This document shows, one piece after another, positions 59,001 through 63,888 of a DNA stretch of 63,888 bases; the first letter of the stretch is position 1, and each line of letters opens with the position of its first letter. A program made the position numbers and the translations under genes. The notes under the pieces are model-generated. The model saw only the letters and a program-made list of their open reading frames with translations, was not told the DNA's origin and ran no database searches. Source of the stretch: Paulinella micropora. Lineage: Eukaryota > Cercozoa > Imbricatea > Euglyphida. Location: positions 813,865-877,752 of the forward strand of contig BJOX01000069.1 of assembly GCA_009731375.1 (NCBI GenBank), given 5' to 3'.

Positions 59001-61903
59001 TTACGAAACAATTCGTAGTCGATACAGACGCATCTAAGTTTGCGATTGGGGCTGTATTACAACAAGAGGATGAGGAGAAGAAATTACGCCCAATCATGTT
59101 TATTAGTAGGAAGTTGTGTGCGGCGGAGAGAAACTATTGCACAAGGCAAAGAGAGGCGTTGGCGGTAGTGTGGGCCCTCAAGAGGCTCAGAGAGTATTTG
59201 TGGGGAGGACCTCAATTTACTGTCAGAACTGATCATCATAACCTGTTATGGTTGATGAATCATGAACAGACGGGACGGCTGGCGCGGTGGCAAGCGTTCT
59301 TGTCTTGTTTCGATTTTACAATGGTCCATCTACCGGGAAAGCGAAATGTGGTCGCTGATAGCCTCTCTAGGCTAGAGTTTAACTCAGAAGTATCGGCGTT
59401 GGTGTCCACGGTGGAGATGGAAGACTTGTCCACTGACAAGGTGTATGAGGTCAGCCACATTGAGGCGATGGAGATGGCGAGTGGAGTCCGATATGACCGC
59501 ACAGGTCTACGGTACAGTCCACAAGGCCCGGATCACGGGATATGTTGTGAGCTACATACCCAGGAGGACGCTGAGTGGTCCTATGAGGTATATGAGAATG
59601 CGAAGGCGAACATAAGAGAGGAAGAGGAGACGCAGGAAGTTTATGCGGAGCCTCCTCAAGAGCGGAGAAGTGACCTAGACGATGACCCGGAAAGAATCGG
59701 GGTACGGCTAGAAGATGGTACTATCCATATAGCCTCGCCTACCGCATGGAGGCAACAACAGGCTCAAGATCCGGAGTTTAAAGAACTGATACAGTTATAT
59801 CAGAACCCGGATGAGCTACGGATGACGAAAGCGATCAAAGATCAGATGAAGGAGATGGGATGGAGAGATGGTCTACTGTGGTACAAGGGCCTTCACGGTC
59901 GCTATGCGTCACAGCCGGACAAATGGACCCTTTGGGTACCGGAGAGTCTGAGACGATTTATATTTGTCGCAGCCCACAATTGCCCACTTTTGGCGCATCC
60001 GGGTCGACAACGAACTCATATGTTCGTAGCGAGGCGATTCTGGTGGAAGAAGATGAAGGAGGAGATAGATCAGGCGGTGGATGCATGCATCCCGTGCAAG
60101 ATAAACAAAACACCACTGAAGGCAAATTTCGGCCTGATTGGCGAATTTCCTCTTCATGCGGGGATGTTTGAGTTTATACACATTGATCATGTGGGACCTT
60201 TCCCAGAATCGAAGGATGGTTACAAATACCTCCTTACGGCTATTGACAGAGCCACCAACTATGTGTGGATCATCCCTGTCAAAGACGTTACCGGCAAGAC
60301 GACGGCCGAGGCGCTGATCGATAGGATCATCTCACAGATCGGAGTACCAAGAAAGATATGTTCTGATCGAGGCTCGGACTTTAATAACGAGGTCATCGAC
60401 AAACTATCTAAGTATTACGGGATGAAATGGCAATATGTTACTGCCTATAACCCGCGAGCAAATGGGAAAATCGAGCGGGTACACAGACCCCTCAAAGCCT
60501 CGCTAAAGATGTATTGCACGAAGAAGGAGAATCAAAGAGCATGGGTCGAGGCAGCACCATCATTTGCGTTTGCAATGAACTGTCTACCCTCTACGGCGTT
60601 AGGAGGCTCGAAGAGCTCAATCTCGCCATATCAGTTAGTATATGGGCGTGAGCCTGATATCCCGACTTCGCTCCTTCACCCAAAAGACACTTGGGCGGAT
60701 GCGGATGAGTTGTTTGGGATGAGACTTAGAGTGAAGATGGAGGCGGAACAAATAGTCAGGGCGCATAGAGAGGCGGAGCGCCGAAAGACTGATGCTGAAG
60801 GGGTGCGACAAGCGCACTTGGATCAGATCAAGTTCCAGGTCGGGGATATTGTACTATTGTACCATCCTCAAGTCCCGAAGGGAGTCAGCTCTAAGCTGTT
60901 CACTCACTGGAAAGGACCTTATCAGATTATGGAACAGACGGGACCTCTGAATTACAAGATCAGGGGTAGAGGGAAGGTGCAAATTGTGAATGTAAGAAGG
61001 CTGATTAAGTATGATCCCTTCTTACTGGAAGATGAATCCGTTGAGGAGGCGTTAAAACGGATGAAGGATGATTTCAAAGAGGTGCCGCCCATCCACAAGG
61101 AGGCTGGCATAGACCAAGACGATGCTTATCGGGCACCGATAGCTGAGAAGGAGGAGAGTGAGGTGGACAGCAAGGAGAAGACTGACCGCATAAGCGCGGT
61201 GGGGACTCAGTCCAAGTCTCCGCGAGAGCATAGCGGAAAGAAGGAGAAGATCACAGAGGCGCAGCTAAGGAGAGCGCGGAATGATCTTATCAACGACCAA
61301 CCGAGGAAGGCGATGAGGTCGATGAGATCAAAGGACGTCCACCAGGAGGAGGAGGGGACGGACACTGACCCAAACGCGGGCAACGTTGAGATTGTCCATG
61401 AGCGATGGAAGGAAGGCGATGCGATAGCAACCATCGCATGGGTGAAAAATGTTTTCTATCTGATGAGACCAGCGGAACAACATGTCGCTGATGACACTCT
61501 CTCAGACTTATACTTGATGCGGGTCGTGGCGGTCCCACGACAGATGCGTGTCACACGGACACTCAAAATATCATCAGCCGCAAAGATAGTACAACCGATA
61601 CTCCAGTTCTGGAGAAGTATGGACCCGGTTGAGGATCCAAAGGCAAGACATTATCTGCCAGTATATAAAGACGCAAAAAGTCTCGAGACATGGGATGATA
61701 CAATTACTCCCAGAGACAAGGATTACACTGCGTGGACCATTCAGACACTGCCAAGAGGAGTGCTTGATGTCCCTTTTGAATTATCGTTGGGCGGAATCCC
61801 TAATAAGATCTGGGACATTCTCGAACAGTCAAAGTTCGATCTGACTTTTGTTGGTGGTCCTCCACCAGGCAAAGAAATCCGCGCCAGACGACGAAGGCAG
61901 TGA
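56090..61903 (+). CDS. pol: Pol polyprotein: protease, RT, RNase H, integrase
   Basis: About 1,937 codons read through from gag (numbering below from a GTG at 56123). The protease-like region has NDTMANINIV near residue 179 (D-T-M where D-T/S-G is usual) and ILLSYDQLATMGAVID. RT shows VIDLKNGFWQI, LPMGLKQAPGLFQ and the catalytic YIDD at 815-818. RNase H: VVDTDASKFAIGAVL, then TDHHNLLWL. Integrase has an H-x-H...C-x2-C zinc-binding region near 1285, HIDHVGPF, CSDRGSDF and NGKIERVH (the D, D, E residues), then a GPYQIME C-terminal motif. A further ~250 residues after this, ending in a basic tail, match nothing I know. All catalytic RT and integrase residues are present. Confidence 0.92.
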   Translation: MEGEEERKEKTVKFNPKVTVLSNAVVQTGPTLPLCENKDVGTQRLQPQGSLIPVHTARLPMITDANRKARLAMEARRPMADVSPRPSKQPRTDSMSTVAAGGEQKDNVCTQVPQDNVAQIVNAPVPQNNKNVNEVKQEEKKEELKNLETRLQNLERKVLVLAANIHRPDALCYTELYCETLKTILKVGNDTMANINIVGRKFFNRYRDWVDGNMKKSTGTLKGVSSRTDITGIITLTFKLKSARVYRMDLYVVPGYHGSILLSYDQLATMGAVIDCAARRVIYGVKRGEENDIDPFNATDSYEAYELSLATDHKKMAIAHEALEVYVHPHVVRPDELSWTDNWESQVCTVTVPTCHWDKKSIDDLIEKRKEEIICVAQRSPSLARFAEGVGTDVHITNGYCFHAKVGEEKREAFVPRRTGRIPDTPPETIKSFITDFWGDEPTWPRSLSEVKKCLRTLFENNKPYTIILPYNEKAIWAQEIRDRLIDHPIPVPSRKQQLVVACRMGTREQSSAYKRKLRDLDKLKLIPQAFTCFDGFYTRKAPLQYARLIDMLVELGKDDEPDTVTYEKTGLDDVSEEDLGLEEDREPLKQHKQMSDEDFQEAARKILEEGVGTEKEKELLKAKLEANKEIFDPPHAGGVKPEDFTAVIYKIPGAEPSPAPRRANLSIHEAKIAEELARQLLNEDFIERSTSPIVSQPRIVPKPGGEWRLTVNYARVNKVLEEERNPLPTLEEGRRVLRNAKFYSVIDLKNGFWQIPLEEKSRWLTAFVVGMEIYQWKVLPMGLKQAPGLFQKAMQKMLSSQYDDLSDGGFMRRRGQKAGEYAFCYIDDIIVYSNTMEEHIDHLSDIFRRIGAFGLKCNLKKCQLAKTSVTYLGYEISHNRVSISKEKREEIMNRPIPKNRTELHSFLAMAQYYSQFIPDWGATRAKVEKMIDFGDFEKWDEEALQAFHALKDLIYKDPKDGGLVLTMPDFTKQFVVDTDASKFAIGAVLQQEDEEKKLRPIMFISRKLCAAERNYCTRQREALAVVWALKRLREYLWGGPQFTVRTDHHNLLWLMNHEQTGRLARWQAFLSCFDFTMVHLPGKRNVVADSLSRLEFNSEVSALVSTVEMEDLSTDKVYEVSHIEAMEMASGVRYDRTGLRYSPQGPDHGICCELHTQEDAEWSYEVYENAKANIREEEETQEVYAEPPQERRSDLDDDPERIGVRLEDGTIHIASPTAWRQQQAQDPEFKELIQLYQNPDELRMTKAIKDQMKEMGWRDGLLWYKGLHGRYASQPDKWTLWVPESLRRFIFVAAHNCPLLAHPGRQRTHMFVARRFWWKKMKEEIDQAVDACIPCKINKTPLKANFGLIGEFPLHAGMFEFIHIDHVGPFPESKDGYKYLLTAIDRATNYVWIIPVKDVTGKTTAEALIDRIISQIGVPRKICSDRGSDFNNEVIDKLSKYYGMKWQYVTAYNPRANGKIERVHRPLKASLKMYCTKKENQRAWVEAAPSFAFAMNCLPSTALGGSKSSISPYQLVYGREPDIPTSLLHPKDTWADADELFGMRLRVKMEAEQIVRAHREAERRKTDAEGVRQAHLDQIKFQVGDIVLLYHPQVPKGVSSKLFTHWKGPYQIMEQTGPLNYKIRGRGKVQIVNVRRLIKYDPFLLEDESVEEALKRMKDDFKEVPPIHKEAGIDQDDAYRAPIAEKEESEVDSKEKTDRISAVGTQSKSPREHSGKKEKITEAQLRRARNDLINDQPRKAMRSMRSKDVHQEEEGTDTDPNAGNVEIVHERWKEGDAIATIAWVKNVFYLMRPAEQHVADDTLSDLYLMRVVAVPRQMRVTRTLKISSAAKIVQPILQFWRSMDPVEDPKARHYLPVYKDAKSLETWDDTITPRDKDYTAWTIQTLPRGVLDVPFELSLGGIPNKIWDILEQSKFDLTFVGGPPPGKEIRARRRRQ

Positions 61904-62733
61904 CAAAGAAACTATTTTTCTTTATGCGTCTCAAATAAACTGATTGATTGCCCACGGCGTATCATGATTTGATCATGCATCATCAGTTATCAATATGAAT
62001 ATTAAAAAGACTCAGTGATATAACTTGGCATTCGATCGCAACATACGAGTGCGAAAGGTCGATCGACGATGATACTACACCGTATACGGGGATCGCTAGT
62101 GTATTGAGCGATGGTGTTCCCGGGTATGACCCTTTCCAAGTCCTGGGATGATGTTCTCGAAAATGAAATGTTCTCTGAAACTTTCATTAAATTATTTTTT
62201 ACGATAGATTATATACTGTCGTACCTGAGCACGGTCAATCTCTACTTGTGTCGGTATATCGCAGGGTCGGGTACATACACCTCGACTTCGGATATAGCTA
62301 TTAGGACTGGCCCCCTAATACTATATCATAGGATATCCGCCTTATACAAGGGTATGTCATTAAAAAAGACAATGTACTTACGATCTCCCTGTGAATAATA
62401 ATAATAATAATGATAATGATAAGAAGAAGAAGGAGATCAAAGGGGGAATCGTACTACAGCACCACGTTGCTTGTATTTTTTTATTAATTGTACGTTTGTT
62501 CTTGACATACTGCCAAAAAAAAAAAGAAAAAAAAAGAAATTGAGGGGAAGGAGTTCAAAATTTACAAGAAAGGCTAGAGAATCCGCTTTGACGTGCCGTA
62601 TGAGGATATATTTATCGTCTTTTAGCGTCTATCCGTGGGTCGATGCGCTGTGTGGCATGACTCCATAGCGCATACTATTTGCAGAAAGAAATCAGAAGGT
62701 GTATGACGAAAATGCTATTTCCGTCATAAAATC
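61904..62733. other. Pol-to-LTR non-coding region (~830 bp)
   Basis: Unusually long spacer with AATAAA at 61934, (AAT)n near 62395 and A-rich runs near 62514. No ORF of note. Confidence 0.7.
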
Positions 62734-62743
62734 GGGAGGGGGT
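62734..62743 (+). other. Polypurine tract
   Basis: GGGAGGGGG three bases before the 3' LTR; primes plus-strand DNA synthesis in LTR elements. Confidence 0.75.
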
Positions 62744-62745
62744 AC

Positions 62746-62982
62746 TGTAGGCATCACCCCCCGGATAGCCGGTAAAAAATACCTTTTCCTGGTGACAGGT
62801 GCACCAGCTTGTTTTTCAGTATTATTTGTCCGGATTGGACCTGATGCCATTTTATTCCTGGTCTGTTGCCGTTTTCCTTTTTGGCTTCACTGAGCTAATA
62901 CAACGAGACATCATTCTCATTCTTGAGGACTGTGTTTGGTTGTATTACCGACCTTTTACGAGCTATCGTTGGGGGCATTACA
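62746..62982 (+). repeat. 3' LTR
   Basis: 237 bp, same ends as the 5' LTR, followed by the CCAG target duplication. Confidence 0.95.
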
Positions 62983-63213
62983 CCAGTCATTTTTGTACGA
63001 GCTATCGTTGGAGTAAAGACCAGAATGAAATTAGTGGGCTTGACCTTTCTCAAGAGAGACGCTGGGAGATGATGGCTACTACTGCAAATGTTGGTCTCAA
63101 TCATTACACTCTGGCTATCACTCAGCGAGAGGTTCAAGTGAAGGCAAATGTTATTACTATTTCTTAATGGATATGAATATATTTCTGAATAAAATATCAA
63201 TGATTTAAATAAT
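62983..63213 (+). other. Flank of LTR insertion with possible C-terminal exon
   Basis: The frame after the LTR reads through to a stop at 63167 (DLSQERRWEMMATTANVGLN ... ITIS) and AATAAA follows at 63188. It could be the 3' end of a gene, but no upstream part is visible. Confidence 0.3.
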
Positions 63214-63310
63214 NNNNNNNNNNAAATATAAATGATTTAAATAATTTTTTTTTGTTTTATATATAAACTCGTTATATAGCAAAATTGCGAGCGATTTTTT
63301 TATACACAAT

Positions 63311-63888
63311 ATGTCTCACCAGAGAAATTTAATCTCACAAAATCCAGACGGAGATTTTATAAATGTCAACGTAGGATATGATGGTGGCATTAAAACTGAT
63401 AATATGAAAACTGCTTTTGGAGAAACACTAGTTGGACAATTAACTCCAGTTGTTCAGGAAATCTTTCCATACACTATTAATACAAGGATATGGACAAAAA
63501 CAGAAACAAAATCGTCTGTGTCATTTTTCAATAATATGGCTGAATTAAAAACTCAAGCCGATAACACAGCGAATGCTATCCTAACCAGTAAAAGAAGAAT
63601 AAAATATCGGACTGGTATGGGAGTTGTTGGTCGCTTCACTGCTATATGGACAACTGATGACACAAAATCCTATTATTCGTGTGTAGGAATTGGTGAAAGT
63701 GATTTTTCAAATGGTTTTTATTTTTATAAAACTAATGTCTGGATGAGTATTCTACATGCCAAAGGAGGTGCAACAGCTTATATTCAACAAGCAAACTGGG
63801 ATGACCCGTGCAATGGAACAAAAGATATGCCTGTTATTGATTGGAGTAAAGGAAATGTATTCCAAATTCAATTTCAATATTTAGGCTT
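63311..63888 (+). CDS. Giant-virus-like structural protein, N-terminal part
   Basis: Open from ATG to the window end (192 codons, no stop). It has TAFGETLVGQLTP near residue 35, RIKYRTGMGVVGRFTAIWTT in the middle, CVGIGESDFSNGF, and DWSKGNVFQIQFQYLG at the end seen. This F-G-E ... Y-R-x-G-x-G-x-x-x-R-F-T-A ... G-I-G ... N-V-x-Q-I-Q-x-Q-x-L-G arrangement is shared by a family of virion-type proteins in algal and amoebal giant viruses and some phages. The region is AT-rich, intron-free and without microsatellites, unlike the rest of the window. It is either an endogenous viral segment or a mis-scaffolded viral contig across the 10-N gap at 63214-63223. Confidence 0.55.
   Translation, partial: MSHQRNLISQNPDGDFINVNVGYDGGIKTDNMKTAFGETLVGQLTPVVQEIFPYTINTRIWTKTETKSSVSFFNNMAELKTQADNTANAILTSKRRIKYRTGMGVVGRFTAIWTTDDTKSYYSCVGIGESDFSNGFYFYKTNVWMSILHAKGGATAYIQQANWDDPCNGTKDMPVIDWSKGNVFQIQFQYLG

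Larger units (their letters stand above)
52367..62982 (+). mobile_element. Full-length Ty3/gypsy-type LTR retrotransposon (10.6 kb)
   Basis: Two 237-bp LTRs (52367-52603, 62746-62982) start TGTAGG and end TTACA, and differ at two positions seen. A 4-bp CCAG duplication flanks the element (52363-52366, 62983-62986). A tRNA-type primer site and polypurine tract are in place. Gag and pol are intact. Pol order is protease, RT, RNase H, integrase, which defines the Ty3/gypsy type. High LTR identity and open frames suggest recent insertion. Confidence 0.95.

Noticed and set aside
62799-63167. 122-codon ORF starting in the 3' LTR
   Set aside because: The same frame begins in the 5' LTR copy and most of it is LTR sequence; only the part beyond 62986 might be coding.

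Overview
The window is nuclear DNA of a eukaryote. Coding sequence is split by many spliceosomal GT-AG introns, nearly every host intron is filled with microsatellites, and there are eukaryotic transposons of several classes. A class E (cAMP-receptor-like) 7TM receptor, a PHO88/SND3 homologue and a RanBP2-finger protein next to giant-virus-like DNA suggest a free-living protist or alga. The lineage cannot be fixed from this sequence. The assembly is scaffolded, with many 10-N gaps and three longer N runs.

Layout. 1-2.7 kb: non-coding, with a 290-bp foldback element and a direct duplication. 2.7-11.2 kb (minus): a 7TM receptor gene in at least 11 exons; about 1.2 kb of exon lies in 8.5 kb of microsatellite. 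11.9-20.0 kb: AT-rich, transposon-like stretch with a 53-aa NUMOD1-like gene, a multi-exon AT-hook gene with a frameshift, foldbacks, and a convergent unrecognised gene. 20,484-29,184: a complete 8.7-kb element with terminal inverted repeats (TIRs) and TA target duplications. It carries a DD38E IS630/Tc1/mariner-type transposase on the plus strand and two unrecognised multi-exon genes on the minus strand, one with a RanBP2-type zinc finger. 30.1-35.5 kb (minus): an 8-exon PHO88/SND3 gene. 36.0-46.4 kb (plus): a 23-exon gene with an N-terminal RanBP2 zinc finger and a possible Tudor-knot-like domain; it is head-to-head with PHO88 across a 484-bp shared promoter region. 47.7-52.1 kb: a non-autonomous element with ~770-bp TIRs holding a decayed Helitron-helicase-like gene, one exon-like piece and a Kelch fragment. 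52,367-62,982: a full-length Ty3/gypsy LTR retrotransposon with 237-bp LTRs, a CCAG target duplication, and gag and pol in one frame separated by a single UGA. 63,311-end: the start of a giant-virus-like structural protein gene in AT-rich DNA.

The most unusual property concerns the three host genes. Their microsatellite introns contain repeated, decayed copies of neighbouring exon edges (splice site plus 15-50 bp of exon). I call these exon-edge echoes. They occur at about a dozen exons and range from identical 79-bp arrays to barely recognisable remnants. Many introns also open directly into an array whose unit matches the 5' splice site (GTATGT leading to (GTAT)n). This suggests introns here grow by tandem duplication across exon-intron junctions plus slippage seeded at splice donors.

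The exon models were assembled by hand from splice sites, reading phase and family similarity. Where all phases agree (receptor, PHO88, zinc-finger gene, transposase, minus genes A and C) I regard them as sound; first exons and gene ends near gaps are less certain.
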